A stretch of DNA of 64,000 nt from Branchiostoma floridae (GCF_000003815.2 NC_049993.1:19123156-19187155), one strand, 5' to 3'. Numbered from the stretch's first letter, positions 1 to 13,052 are shown. A program made the numbers and translations. Notes: generated from the sequence alone by a model not told the origin.

Positions 1-623
1 CCAGGTCGGAATTATCTACCCTGACATGTACATGCAAACACCAAAATTTCCTACCGTTGACCAAGGGCAGGCAACTGAAGAACAGAAAAGCAAGAAGCAG
101 GCCCCTCATCAGACTTGGTCTGTCATTGACGTTTTTGAACTCCGTAAGAATTGCTGTGCGTCCGACTGCTAGCATATCCTGGTACCGACCGAATTTGTGT
201 TGCGCTTTACGGTTAACCAAATTTTATATCAACGCTCTGCTGCTTGTGCATTGGTTGGGACGTCGTCGACTCTTCAACGCCCAACTGTGGAACTCTGCGT
301 CTCTTATACGAATGTCGGGCCAATGGGCCATGCACAATTTCTGCTTTTCTGATTCAAATCTGCATTATTATCCCGCAGCTGCCGTAGAATATTTGGTGAT
401 CATATTTATGAAACATTGATGCAAGGCGTAGGAAGACACGGTACTATTTCTTGATAGACCGTCCCATAGTCATACAGCTAACGTTATAGGTAATACCCTC
501 ATGCAATGTGTTCAGTCAACTTTTGTTATGTTTGCCACAAAAGAAAACATTCTGTTTATGTCGACGTTTGTTTCGGATCCAATAAAAACTCAGAAAAAAT
601 GGGAGCTATAACATGCTGTCCAC
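1..623. other. No gene recognised; intergenic
   Basis: Open frames here are short, and I recognise no family motif. No convincing splice-bounded exon was seen on either strand. The stretch ends at the 8-bp target duplication of a MITE. Confidence 0.5.
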
Positions 624-1051
624 TAGGGCTGGGTACCGGTACAGAAAATTCAGGTCCAGGTCCGGTTCAGGTCCAAAGGATCAGGTCCAGGTCCGGACCT
701 GAACCTGATTCAGTATGACTCATACCAATGGTCCATTTCACTAGACAGAAATCTGTCTGGTGGAGTATTAGACTTAAACTGGCGTTTTAAAACACTACAA
801 CGCTAACTGCACCTGTACGATTGACTGTAAACCTTGGTAGAAATTACTATAAACTCTACTCTACTTCACTCTTGTCATTTTCTTCCAACTGCAAGCGCCA
901 AAAACGTGTGAATGCCTGATAAAATGATATGTTAATTTTCTAATCGGTCCAACATCCGGTCCACCTATTTTTTTCAGGTCCGGTTTTTCTGGACCGGTCC
1001 AATAAGACAAACCGGTTTTGTACCGGTACGCTGTACCGATACCCAGCCCTA
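624..1051. mobile_element. hAT-type MITE, copy 1
   Basis: The element starts TAGGGCTGGGTACCGGTACA and ends in an imperfect inverted copy (TGTACCGATACCCAGCCCTA). It is flanked on both sides by the identical 8-bp direct repeat CTGTCCAC (616-623 and 1052-1059). An 8-bp target duplication with short terminal inverted repeats is the hAT signature. The 428-bp interior holds GGTCC-rich palindromic motifs and no transposase frame, so the element is non-autonomous. A diverged relative lies at 13053-13474. Confidence 0.85.
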
Positions 1052-1059
1052 CTGTCCAC

Positions 1060-2212
1060 GTTTCCAGCTTTCTGATCGGCCGAAAATCTGCCTTTCAAGC
1101 GTACGGGGAGATACATTCAGCTCTACGAAAACCATACAGAAAATCACCTAGAATGGAGAAGTATTTGTCTTCCTAACATGGTCTGTCTAAAACATGATTT
1201 ACTATTATACGATGCATTTTTTGCATGCGGTTTACCGTTATTTTAAAAGTCAATTCTTACCTTGTCCGAGACCGATGGTGATGTAGGTATTTAGTATTTG
1301 ACATGAAGATGCGATCACAACGATACAGAACAGACGCAAGGCGGACATTGTCCTGGGCTTCCTTCCGTTTGAATTACTCCAGTAGAAATATGTAAAAGAG
1401 CACAACACACCCTCCCCGACGGAGGGGAGGCACCGCTTGTCTGACTGTTCACTTCTGAAGTATGGCTGTTCCGACTGTTCACTTCTCAAGCGTGCCTATA
1501 TCGACTGTTTACACACAAAAAAAGTTCTAAAAGACAAAAAAAAGTCGTAATTAGCTTCTGTCCGATTGAATCTAACTGAAGCCGATCGTCGTGCGACCAA
1601 CAGTTTTCTAAAAAAAAAACGTCACCACCACTGTCTCAGGTACATCTACGGGGCAGCTCAGATATCACTGATGATGACTGCAAGACTTCTATTGTGTATA
1701 CCACTTGTATGATGTGTATAATATAGACATGTATCATGGGATGAAACCATTGCAACAATGGGTAAGAAACATGTCCAAAATAGACGAGAACAGAGACACA
1801 GTGACAATGCCGCAACTTTATGCTTATTACTATTTGTACTACAAAATAGGTATTTTGCATAAACCCATGTGCGGCACGAGTTTACGCACACAATGCACCC
1901 CGTCCGTTTACTTCGAAATTGCCGTCACACCAGACCTCCCCGCGTTGTTGCAAAAATAAAGTGGCCCAACTGTTGCTTTGAGTCAAGAGTTGGCAAACAA
2001 ACGGACAAAAGGAACAGTGGTTACCTAGCAACGGGAACCTGTTTCCTTGAACGTCTCCTTTTACATGTATTCTTTCTTGCAACTACTTGTTAAGTGACTG
2101 CAATCGAGAAATTATGAAATAAAAATGTACAATTTATCAATATTGTTACCTGTTACTTCGTTAACACGTTTTTCGTACACCTTACTCGCCTGTACGTAAA
2201 TATAACATAGAC
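1060..2212. other. No gene recognised; intergenic
   Basis: Only short frames without recognisable motifs. I see no exon-like block bounded by splice signals that resembles a known family. Confidence 0.45.
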
Positions 2213-2418
2213 TATCATAATTCCACCAGGTGTCATTATACCGCCACCTACAAAAACGTTAGTATAGACGTCTTCCCAAGATTGTCTTGAACACCGAATG
2301 TTAAATATCTTAAATGTAAAACAATTCAGATATTTAGGTGTTGAAAACAATATTGAGAAGGCCTCTATAACAACGTTTTTTGAGGTGGCGGTATAATGAC
2401 ACCTGGTAGAATTATGAG
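2213..2418. mobile_element. Fold-back (long inverted repeat) MITE
   Basis: The left arm runs from TCATAATTCCACCAGGTG through the motif ATTATACCGCCACC. The right arm is its near-perfect inverse, with GGTGGCGGTATAAT at about 2384-2397 and ending AATTATGA. The arms are about 45-50 bp around a roughly 100-bp A+T-rich centre with no open frame. The target duplication could not be set with certainty. Confidence 0.65.
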
Positions 2419-3833
2419 AATGTATGTTAAACGTAATCCCTCAGCTTAGAGTTCAGGTATGAAGTTTGAAATATTAATGACGGGCGCGGCGGCCACAAGT
2501 AACAATAGACGGATTACTTTTAGTGCTTCCTGCTAATTTCCTGGGTGAGAATACAGTTCTGCCAAGTTATTTATATTAGTCATTTGTGTGTTTGTCAATA
2601 CAATATCATAGTACTTAATACCACCTTATTCGGCCAACAAACTGAAATAATAAATTACAACAATAGCATTGAGAGGCCCCCTTCCTACTGCAAATGATTT
2701 CGTCATCACTTTGTTGATATAAACGGTCATATATGCATCTACATGTAAATGTAAAAGACTAAAAAGACTTTCACTCTGGCTAATCAGTCGACTTTGGACG
2801 TGGAATTTTTATCAAATCCAAGAGAGATGTTTGGTATAGCTTGTTCGGAAGCCAATCGACACGTTACGATCGCACCCCACATCTGCTTGGAGTTAAGGTG
2901 AAAAACACAACAAAAGAAACAGGTGTGACAAAGTAATTCCTGCATCACCCCTACACAGTCCTCCCTCTCGATGCTTTCATACTCTTCACACACACAAAGA
3001 AACACCAACACAAGTGTTAGGATGGGCGCGAGTGCGTGGACACCGCATCGCGTCGAACGATCTTGTTGTTTCCTGGGTGTCGTGCCAAGCGTCGAATGAA
3101 CATACTACTCCAGTAGCACTATTAATACTTACCATACACCCGTGAATCACGCCCTGTGTGCGTGATCCCACACCTGTGGTACACCTGCGTTAATACAGAA
3201 ACTGAATTATTTGCTAGTTCGTCAAGGTAACAAAGTTAGTTCCTCAAACGCAAATAATTATCAATATCTGTGAGAATGCCGCTAAGTGATGAAATCTGAA
3301 ATATTAATGAGGACAGCCAGTCCGAAGAATGTTAAAAGATTACATTAGATTACATGGGATAGATTCCATGTACATGGCTTGGTCTATAATATAGGAAAAT
3401 TTACACGAATGTTACTGGTAACTATGGTTACTAGTTTATGTCCTAATAATTGTTACCGACATTCAATGACAAACCTTTGGTGCGAATATAAGTTAGTTTC
3501 CTGTTATGTTTTGCATTGGGTCTGCAGTAATCGCAGCATAGATACCAGTTTATGCAGGTCAAAATCTACAAGCAGATTTGCCATTGGCATAAGGGAGCAT
3601 TAACAGGACCAAAGCAGTGGCCAGTTCCGACCCTTTGGACACTGTCCTAGGCCACAGGTAAATCTGCATGGAGAGTAGGCAGGCCAGGCCATTGTTCTTC
3701 TACTAATAGATTATGAACACTGAGACACACTCCACCCTCGCACACCGACATATTTGACAGATTCTTCTACCATATCTTCTACCTTCTATCAGATTCTTCT
3801 GCTATGTATATAGATCAATTTCTTTGTAGGCAT
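2419..3833. other. No gene recognised; intergenic
   Basis: Scattered short frames only. This is the flank of duplicated unit 1, before the decayed MTREX exon copy. Confidence 0.4.
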
Positions 3834-3940
3834 CAGTTCTCTATCTCGGTGTTCCCGGTGGCCTTCGCAGCATGGCACATTTCTCTCATAAACGCAAGTC
3901 TCTTCATGCAGCAAATAAAACTTAGAAGCTTCCTGGGGTA
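3834..3940 (-). pseudogene. Decayed copy of MTREX exon 24
   Basis: On the minus strand this block matches the real MTREX exon 24 (37560-37664). It includes the acceptor-side motif CCAGGAAG and codons for REMCHAAKA. Substitutions, a small insertion near the acceptor and an early TGA in place of the exon end make it non-functional. It sits about 1.7 kb upstream of NTase-TPR gene 1, much as real exon 24 sits upstream of NTase-TPR gene 3, so it marks the edge of a segmental duplication. Confidence 0.75.
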
Positions 3941-4382
3941 TACGAACAAAAAGGAATGGTCAAACATATACAAGATGCCGTCTATCAGAATACAATGGTA
4001 CTGCAAGAATACAGATGAAAACATATATACGTTTGGGGTGATAAGTTCATATTCTGGACCATTTGTTTACCTTTGAAGCTAACATTGCTGCCCCAAGGCC
4101 GGTGAGGCTATGGGACCGGTAAGGTGAGGTGAGAAGCTGATGTCAGACATTGTTTAGTGGAATTAAGTCCCAGCAGGGTCATAGCAAAAGTCCTAAGTAA
4201 GACAAACTTCTATTGTATAAATCGTTCTCCCAAAGAAGAGTAGCGAGTTTTAGTGCCTTGGGGCAGGGTGTAGGTAATTATCAATACAAAAGACTTTTGA
4301 CGTAGACATGACTCAGTGGAAAGTAGCGGAAGTGCGTCAGAGGGGGGAACCAGAACTCTCACTCAGTACACGGAAAATAGAC

Positions 4383-5060
4383 CATTTTCAGACATCCCAG
4401 CGAGATTTAGACACATTTCAGAGATCCCAGCGAGATTTAGACACATCTCGGACATCCAGGTAAGTCTTATAATTAAATCATTCCCTTTTAAACAGAGTTG
4501 GATCCACGTCTTAGAGTTCTTGGATGCAGCTTTGACTCTGCATGAGAATGAACTAGACCCGTCTCAGATATCCAAAGGGAGTTAGATAAAAAAAGGTTTC
4601 AGACATTCAGGTGAGATTTAAATATGTCTAAACCATCCAGGATTGATTTAGACACATATTTTTTACTTAAATTTTACATCCAGGTAAGTCTAATAATTAG
4701 ACAATTCTGCTAGTAAACAAAGTTGGACCCACTTATTAGAGTTTTCTAGAACGCTGGTCTCAGATATCGAGGAGAGATATAGACACTTTTCAGACATCAA
4801 GGTGAGATCTAAAATGTCACAGACATCAAGGTGAGATTTAGACACGTCTCAGACATCCAGGTGACATTAAGACACGTCTCAGACATCCAGGTGACATTAA
4901 GATACGTCTCAGACATCCAGGTGACATTAAGATACGTCTCAGACATCCAGGTGAGATGCATACACGCCTCAGACTCATCTCAGACATCCATGTAAGATTT
5001 GGTCCATTCTCCTGTACACCGAGACATCCATGTAAGATTTGGTCCATTCTCCTGTACACA
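4383..5060 (+). repeat. Degenerate 30-bp minisatellite, unit 1
   Basis: Diverged copies of the unit GTCTCAGACATCCAGGTGAG lie in three clusters (about 4383-4460, 4595-4650 and 4765-5060). It is the same repeat found near perfect at 38945-39345 and reduced at 25996-26080. Each occurrence is upstream of an NTase-TPR gene. Many units contain CAGGTGAG, a consensus splice donor on the + strand. Confidence 0.8.
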
Positions 5061-5612
5061 GAGTTCTAACAGTACACACTCAGGTTCTCCTTTGCCTATG
5101 AGATTATGATTTTAGACATGTCTCCTTTGTCCTGGCAAGTTACTGGGTTTTGCTAGGACTTGATATTTGCCTTCTAGCTAATACAAACTATATATGCTAA
5201 ACTCGTACATGATGTAAACATATGCCACATCCATTTACTGACTTGATTTTCTGACATTGTAACATTAAGATACAAGAACAAAGGATAACACAAAAGCAGA
5301 ACTGGAAGGGAAACTTGCATTGACTCCCTGAAACGACAGTAGTGAGTCAGACTTTCCCTCAGACTCTGTTTCCCTTTGACCTTTCAGTTACACTTCTTCT
5401 CAAAGAAGGCAGTGGAATTCGAGTAATTCATGCCAGTGCATTTCATTTTCATTTGGGCGTGAAAGAAACTAAGGGTACCAGAGAATCCATCCACTCATGG
5501 ATGAATACACACAAACCACAACAACATGGCTGACTTCCTTGGGGCTTGGTACAACTGTGCACTGCAACAAAGAAATGCCTGTCCTGAATTGCATTTTCGT
5601 CTCAATTTACTG
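5061..5612. other. Upstream region of NTase-TPR gene 1
   Basis: No independent gene seen. A splice acceptor-like TTTACTGTAG ends at about 5612, 46 bp before the chosen start of NTase-TPR gene 1. This suggests that the gene has a non-coding 5' exon somewhere in this interval; I cannot place it. Confidence 0.4.
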
Positions 5613-5658
5613 TAGGTCAACCACCAGGATAAAAATAGGGAAAACGTCTAATATCAAC

Positions 5659-8600
5659 ATGACCAGTCTGGTAAAGAAGCTACAGAACTTGGAGCAGTGC
5701 GTCAAGAGTCAAGATGGACAAGAAGTTGGGTATCGTCAGGCATTGAGAGAATCAATTCTTGATAAGGATTCCTTTATGGAGGTGGAAGTCCTGAAAAGTC
5801 TTGGAGACCTCAGACTTAAGAAGGCCAAGCGCACTAAAGATTCAGTAGAGTTTGACAAGGCTGCTGCCCTGTATGCTGCTGCCCTACTGCACTGCACAGA
5901 TCCAGACATGGGACAAACACTGAAACATCGTATCGGCTACATGGAGAAACTCTCCAGACAACTGCTGCAGGGGTACACTCCAGACTACTGGGGTACTGCT
6001 GACAGAGATGTCTTAAGGGTTGAAGAAGTTTGTGACAAATTGGATAGGAGTGACAAAAACACTTTGGAACAGAATTACACAAAAACATTAGTGACTGCAA
6101 TCGAGAACAGTGACATAGTCTTGGAGCTTGAGGTACTAAATGGACTGGGAGACTTCTACATGGAGGCAGCTGCCATGTACAACAAGGCCCTTACAAGATG
6201 TGGGGATCCTGAGACAAGACTGGCTGTGGAACATCGCATCAGATACACGGAGAAGACCAGGGAAGCAGTCCAAATGGTGAGTAATTTCATGTACATGTAG
6301 ACCATAATCTGGCCTGTTCCCTCTCTTGAAATAAGAAGCAATTGCACTTAAAATGTAGTTCTCCAGAAACTGACAAGTTGTGAGAATGTGATGTAAATTC
6401 CATTATTAGAAATGTATTTTCAGAGGATTTTTCTCTAACAACTTTTTTCTCCGACATTTTTCCTGCAACTGTATTAACTGTATAATTTCAAAACTGCTGT
6501 ATCACTAGCTAATCTTTTGTGATTTCTGCCAAATACCACATAATCTAAAACACTTCTTAGTTGTCAATCACATTTTACTTTCAATGTGTGTACTTACGTG
6601 CAAAGGTGAGCAGTGCAATATCACAATGCCTTTGTATACCAAGTCTTGATATATGTTTCAAACGTATGTAGATTAGCAAAGGCTAATGATATGATGGATT
6701 GGTTCATACAGCAAACATCATGGTTAGCAGAGAAGCACTTTGCAGCCGCTCTCAAGGAAGTTCATACTGAAGGTAAGAAAGTCGACTTTAGAAGTTAAGA
6801 AAAAACTATGGGGCCAAATCTCATGTCACTTCTTTCCGAGCAAAAGAGCTATCTACCAACCCAAAATCCTTATAATATGTACTAAGTAATTTATTTGTAT
6901 ACACTTGTCATTTGTATACATTTATAGTTGTAATAGAAATACTTTAGTTGTGTAAATAAATGATCAAAATCATATACTATTAGATGTACAATCATACAAG
7001 ATTTCATTATATGCAGGGGGCAGTTGATGAAGATGACATCTTTTTATACATCAAATGCATTTTTCTTCATATACATCATATGGATGTAAACTACAACGTA
7101 TGCTATACCAGCAATTAATGCAAAGAACTATTCTCCTTAGATGCCACAGCCCAGCAGTACCAGAGAGAGGTGGAGCCCCTGTGCAAGTTGGGGGATGTCT
7201 ACAGTAAGCGAGGACAGCAGACAGGAGACGGGGGAGACTTTGTTAAAGCAGCAGCGCTCTACAATGCAGCAATAGCCAGGTCAGAGGATCAAGTCCTCAT
7301 AGATAACATAGTAACAGCTGTTAGAGAAGTAGAGAAGGCATTTCTCAAATGTATCTTAGACATTAATTCTGATGTAAGCCAAGATGACACAGAAAGACAC
7401 AAGAAACAGCTGAAGGAGATGCGGGACCAGATCAAGCTGGAGATGGAAACCATTGACCAGCAACTGGATCCCTATGTACATGATGAGGATGACCCATGTG
7501 TCAAAGAAATAGAGGCAAAACGAGCTCAAGCTGTCATGCAGTTGTTTGAGGACATTGCACAACAAAGGAAGGAGTTCATCAGCCTGCTTGTAGAAGAGTG
7601 TCTTGGGTTAATGGGTCCCCCTCCCTGTAAGTATGCCCTGATAGGTTTGGGTTCACAGGCCACAGGACTGGTAACTCCATACTCAGACCTGGAGTTTGCC
7701 ATCCTGGTAGAAGAAGAAAACGAAGAATGTCTTGTGTATTTCCGTAAACTCACCCACTATCTACACCTCAAGGTGGTCAACCTGGGAGAAACTATCCTTC
7801 CAGCACTGGGGATAAAATCTCTCAATGACTTCTACTCTAAAAATCCACTTGACAACTGGTACTATGACTCTGTCACACCACGTGGGTTTGCATTTGACGG
7901 CTCCATGCCAAAGGCAAGTAAGACTCCACTAGGCAGACAAGGAACTAAGACAGAACCAGCCAGTGAACTCATCTGCACGCCAGAAAACATGGTTTCTAAA
8001 CTACAACAGGATGCCACATTATACCTGAAGGAAGGATATCACCTTGCCACTATCTTAAGAAACCCATGCCTGATAGCAGGGGACCAGAATTTGACTGACA
8101 CGTACATGGTCAACACAATGGAGATACTGCAAGCTGATGGGAGTAAACTGGCTCTGCAACTGGCAAAGGAGACGATGAAAGGAGATATGGAAAAGATCAG
8201 CAGTACAAATAAGGAAACAATAACTGCAAAGCTGATTGATGTAAAGAAAGAACTCTACCGCTTCCCAGCTTTAGCGGTGGACTTCTTGGCACTGTCTTCC
8301 GGCATCATACCGACCACAGTTGGGGAGACAATAGGAAAAATGGAAAACCAACAAGTGATCAGTCCCAACAACGCACACCACCTGACAGTGCTTACCAGCA
8401 TCTCAGCAGAACTCAGACTTAGAACCTACATTGCAAACGGTGGACAGAAGGAAAACCTGTCAGCTATGGTCTCAATGGAAACATCACTGCATGGGCAGGG
8501 ATCATCCCTACAGACCAATGATGAAGTACAATCAAGTTCATTAACACTAGTTTTCCACCTACCAAATGAGCAACAGCTTTTCAGGTACTATTATACAGTG

Positions 8601-11201
8601 GTTCCTTTGAAACGTGTTCTCCAGGAATGGGCTGAAAATCAGTCAATTCTTAATCTACTGTCTGATTTATACGATAATTCCCCAAGCGTGCGAGGAACGA
8701 TGCACTTGGAGTTATGCAAATATGAAGAGGCCCTGAGCTGCTATCAAAAGGCCCTGGAGAAAGCAGAGGGAACGGGAATAGAAAAAAGGAAGCTGCTACA
8801 CAATACTGCACTTGCTTACCAAGGGATGGGTGATTATAGAAACGGAATTAGCTACCATGAACAGGTACTACAGATGGAAAGGAGTGCCCGAGGTAAGAGT
8901 GCAGTACATCCTAACATTGCCTCCTCACTTGGCCACATGGGTTCAGCCTGTAGTAACCTGGGTGATTACAAAAAAGCTATCAGCTACTATGAACAGGCAC
9001 TGCAGATGGACAGGAGTATCTGTGGTCAGATTACTGAACATCCAAGCATTGCTGCCTCACTCAACAACATGGGGACGGCCTGGGGTAACCTGGGCGATTA
9101 CAGAAATGCGATCAACTACCATGAACAGGCACTGCAGATGCTCATGAGTATTTACGGTCCGAATACAGCACATCTGCACATTGCAAGCTCACTCGGCAAC
9201 CTGGGGGGAAGCTGGAGCCATCTGGGTTATTACAGAGAAGCAGTTAGCTACCAGGAACAGGGCCTGCAGATGAAGAGGAGTATCTATGGACAGAACACAG
9301 CACATCCTGACATAGCCACCGAACTCAACAGCCTGGGGGAAAGCTGGACCCACCTGGGTGATTACAGGAAAGCTATGAACTACTATGAACAGGCATTGCA
9401 GATGTACAGGAGAGTTTATGGTCAGACTAAAACACATCCTGAAACTGCCACAGCACTCAACAGCCTGGGGAGTGTCTGGCTCCATCTGGGTGGTTACAAG
9501 AAAGCAATCAGCTACTGTGAACAGGCACTACAGATGTTCAAGGGTATCTATGGTCAGAATACCCCACATCCAGACACTGTCACCTCACTCAACAGCCTGG
9601 CGGGAGCCTGGCAACACCTGGGTGATTACAGCAAAGCACTCGAATACTATGAACAAGCACTGCCGATGTGCAGGAGTATCTATGGTCAGAGTACAGCACA
9701 TCCTAAAACAGCCACCTCACTCAACAACCTAGGGGGAGTCTGGCAACGTCTTGGCGATTACAGGAAAGCTCTAAAATACTATGAACAGGCGCTGGAGATG
9801 AACAGGAATATCTATGGTCAGAGTACAGCACATTCAGACATTGCTGGATCACTCAATAACCTGGGGGGAGTCTGCCGTGACTTGGGTGATCAAAGGAAAG
9901 CTATCAGCTACTATGAACAGGCACTGCAGATGAAAATGAGTATCTATGGTCAGAGTACCACACACCCTGATATTGCCACCTTATTAAACAACCTTGGAGA
10001 ATCCCTTAGTAAACTTGGTGATTATAGGAAAGCAATCGGCTACCTTGAACAGGCACTGGAGATGTTCGGAACCATCTATGGTCAGAGTACAGCACATTCT
10101 GACATTGCCACTTCATTCAACAACCTGGGGTTAGCCTGGGGTAATCTGGGTGATTACAGGAAAGCACTCCAATACTACAAACAGTCACTACAGATGTACA
10201 GGAGTATCTATGGTCAGAGTAAAGCACATCCTCTTATTGCCACTTCACTAAATAACATGGGGACAGCCTGGAGTTATTTGGGCGAGTTCACGAAGACACT
10301 TGAATACCATGAACAGGCACTGCAGATGTGCAAGAGTATCTATGGTCAGGGTACAGCACATTCTGACATTGCCACCTCACTTATCGGTCTGGGGGGTGCG
10401 TACAGTGACTTGGGTGATCACAGGAAGGGAATCATGTACTATGAACAGGCACAGGAGATCTACAGGAGTATCTATGGCCAGACTGCAGCACATCCTCACA
10501 TTGCCACCTTACTCAACAGCCTGGGGGTAGCCTGGCACCACCTGGGTGATCACAAAAAAGCTATCGGATACTATGAACAGTCACTGCAGATGAGCAAGAG
10601 TATCCATGGTCAGAATACAGCACATTTGGGCATTGCCAACTCCCTCAACAATCTGGGGGAGAGCTGGAACCATCTGGGTGATTACGAAAAATCTATCAGC
10701 TATTGTGAACAAGCACTGCAGATGTATAGGAGTATCTATTGTGAGAGTACAGCACATCCTGGTATTGCCATCTCACTAAGCAACCTGGGGCGTGCCTGGC
10801 TAAACCTCAGTGATTATGGAAAAGCAATCAGCTACTATGAACAGGCACTGCAGATGTACAGGAGTAGCTATGGTCAAAATACAGCACATCCTGATATTGC
10901 CAACTCACTAAACAACTTGGGGTCTGTCTGGCCACACCTGGGTGATTATGGACAAGCTATCAGCTACTGTGAACAGGCACTGCAGATGTTCAGGAGTATC
11001 TATGGTCAGGGTACAGCACACCCTGGCATTGCTATGGCACTTAGCAACATAGGGGGAGTCTGGTTCAAGCTCGGGGATTATAGTAAAGCGCTCAGTCTCT
11101 GCCAAGAGGCCCTGGTTATGGCAAGACAGGTTTATCCTCAGGGTCATCCAGACATAGAGAAATTTGAAAGTTGCGTTGCCATGGTCAGCAACTGCATGTA
11201 A
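5659..11201 (+). CDS. NTase-like and TPR repeat protein, copy 1
   Basis: Three recognised coding exons: 5659-6276 (206 codons, two TPR-like helical segments), about 6682-6772, and 7141-11201 (single exon, 1352 codons plus stop). The G|AT junction at 6772/7141 keeps frame. The 5' edge of exon 2 is uncertain, and two small exons seen in copy 2 were not found. The large exon holds a linker, then an NTase-superfamily signature (G-S at 7650-7655, ten residues, D-L-E at 7686-7694), a helical middle region, and 18 tandem 44-residue TPRs of the kinesin light chain/NPHP3 style (about 8818-11140). I chose the ATG giving MTSLVKKLQ: it matches the third ATG of copy 2, whose first two ATGs are ACG and ATC here. 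No signal peptide, so probably cytosolic. Function is unknown; NTase activity is inferred from the motif only. AATAAA lies at 11308-11317. Confidence 0.85.
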
Positions 11202-11307
11202 TTCCCGTATATACATTCAAGCACTGGCAATTAGAATTTTCATCCATATATCATGAATATATCAGAAATATTACATTCCACTTAGCAATGCAGCTTGAGG
11301 TTTCATG

Positions 11308-11317
11308 AATAAATAAA
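11308..11317 (+). terminator. Poly(A) signal of NTase-TPR gene 1
   Basis: Two overlapping AATAAA motifs about 107 bases after the TAA stop. Confidence 0.6.
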
Positions 11318-11324
11318 AGCACTT

Positions 11325-11470
11325 AATAATATCTACCAAGAGGCCATGGGTATGGAAAGGCAAATTTATCCTCAGGACGCAGACATAGAAACATGTGAAA
11401 AGGGCATTACCTGGATCTGCGTCAACATATATTTACAGCATATACATCCGAGCACAGGCAATTAATCTTG
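11325..11470 (+). pseudogene. Tandem partial copy of NTase-TPR gene 1 tail
   Basis: The block repeats the last coding stretch and first 3' UTR of gene 1 (11096-11230). It carries codons like YQEAMGMERQIYPQ against [14 protein letters not shown], followed by the same ATACATCCGAGCAC / ATACATTCAAGCAC UTR text. It lies after the poly(A) signal, so it is probably not part of the normal message. Confidence 0.75.
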
Positions 11471-11753
11471 AAATCTTGAAATCTTTATTAAAATACCATA
11501 TCGCAGACTTTAAATCAAGTCTGAATTGTGATGGTAATTTACATGTACTCCTCCAGGGAGAATTGCGCAAAGAGTTACGTACAGTAATTTAAGAAGATAC
11601 ATGGTTTAAAATCGTAATTGCTAACAAACAATATTTACAAAATATCAAGGACCTTTAGTCTTATATCACTAGGACCAAGACAAGTGTTCAGCTGTTATGT
11701 CCAGACTAGACATTCACGAATAGTCGACATAATTAGGGGGACTGTTTTGAAGG

Positions 11754-12310
11754 TCATTCTGAGTTATTTAACAGTTCAGTCAGAAAGGGAATGGCAGAGT
11801 TTTTGTGTCTGTTGGTGCGACAGATCGGCGTGTCCAACTTGTTGGCATTGCGTGTGAGTCTTCCTGAGATTTGACTCCTGAGTGGGGGTAGCCAGTCCCT
11901 GAGTTCCGACTTGAACAGTTTTTTGGCGAAGGACAGACAGAGATTTGTGCGCCGTTCTGCGAGCGAGCTGAGGTTGAGTGAAGTCAGAGCTGAGGTGTAG
12001 TCTGTGTACTGCATACCCAGGATGATCCTACACGCTCTTCTTTGAAGTCGTTCGAGCCTTGCAGATTGTGCTGTTGTCAGTGAGGAGTGCCACGCGGGAG
12101 CTGCGTATTCTAATGTAGGTCGGATATAGATGGTACATTTGTATAGACCGATGTGAGGTCTTCAATTGAAACACCAAATCGCTTGAGCCGGCGTAACAGA
12201 AACAGTTTCTTGTTAGCTGCACTGATCATGTTGTTTACCTGTATGTCCCATTTTAAGTCACTCTGTATGGTGACTCCGAGTACTTTAAGGTGAATAACTG
12301 TTTCCAGTTA
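11754..12310 (-). pseudogene. LINE reverse transcriptase C-terminal remnant
   Basis: The minus strand reads through the typical 3' end of a non-LTR retrotransposon ORF2. In order it has a VLGVTIQSDLKWD-like motif, ANKKLFLLRRLKRFGV, CRIILGMQYTDY, FAKKLFKS.LRDWLPP and a final IPFLTELLN. The pieces lie in different frames with stops between them, so it is dead. It is inserted in the 3' flank of NTase-TPR gene 1. Confidence 0.8.
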
Positions 12311-12339
12311 GAGTTTGTATTCAACCATATGTATATTAG

Positions 12340-13050
12340 AAATATTAAATTCATTTAGACCTTAACAGTCAGCATAACAAAGGTATAAGAGGGTTACTGT
12401 TTCATACTACATTGTACATAAATATGTTCTTCATATTAATCCTAGTGAAAAGTATAAATCATATACATTGTACGTCTGCAAGCTTTTAAAGTGAATATAT
12501 ATCAGGTGAAAAAGGCTATGTCAATTTTGAAAAGCAGTGTAGTAGATAAGGTTGGTGCTCACAAATGTATTTTTTAGATTTAACTTAAATAAAATGGACT
12601 ATGTGAACTTGGTGGACAATAATCCAGTAGTTTAGAAAGGGTTACAAAGGCTTAAACTTAATTCTCTAAATGTTAAATATCATATGTTCAGTTTCATTTC
12701 ATCGTGTTGTGGGGCAATCTAGAGCATTTCTAAATGAATGCACAGATGAATATATGATGCAATAATTGTCAACCACAGCTCCTGCCTACAATGTAATACC
12801 AATCGAATGTATTGATTTAAAATTACCTAAATGTTTACATTTGGAGTATGAATGTGGTTTAATACTACACAAGCTGGAAACTTTCTGTATTTGAATCGCA
12901 GTGAAAGGTGGTATTGAAGGTGTCATGTTTTATCAAGAGCACATTTTGGGGATAATTGACATTATAGAGACAGATTATCGATATTTAGGTGTGTTATGCC
13001 TGAACTCATACTTTGGTTTGTGTGTTTAGTAATGACATGTTTTGTTCAAG
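12340..13050. other. 3' flank of unit 1, no gene recognised
   Basis: A+T-rich. Around 12597-12640 it shares the text GAACTTGGTGGACAATAA with the 3' flank of NTase-TPR gene 2 (about 34300-34325), so the unit 1/unit 2 duplication probably reached at least this far. Confidence 0.45.
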
Positions 13051-13052
13051 AC

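Noticed and set aside
57-419. 120-residue open frame at the left end
   Set aside because: No motif, no splice-bounded partner and no composition that stands out from neighbouring non-coding frames.
8812-10530. Long open frames in other frames over the TPR arrays, e.g. repeated NRHCRC peptides and reverse-strand frames
   Set aside because: The 132-bp period is a multiple of three, so a frame that is open in one repeat tends to stay open. They shadow the TPR coding frame and match no family I recognise.
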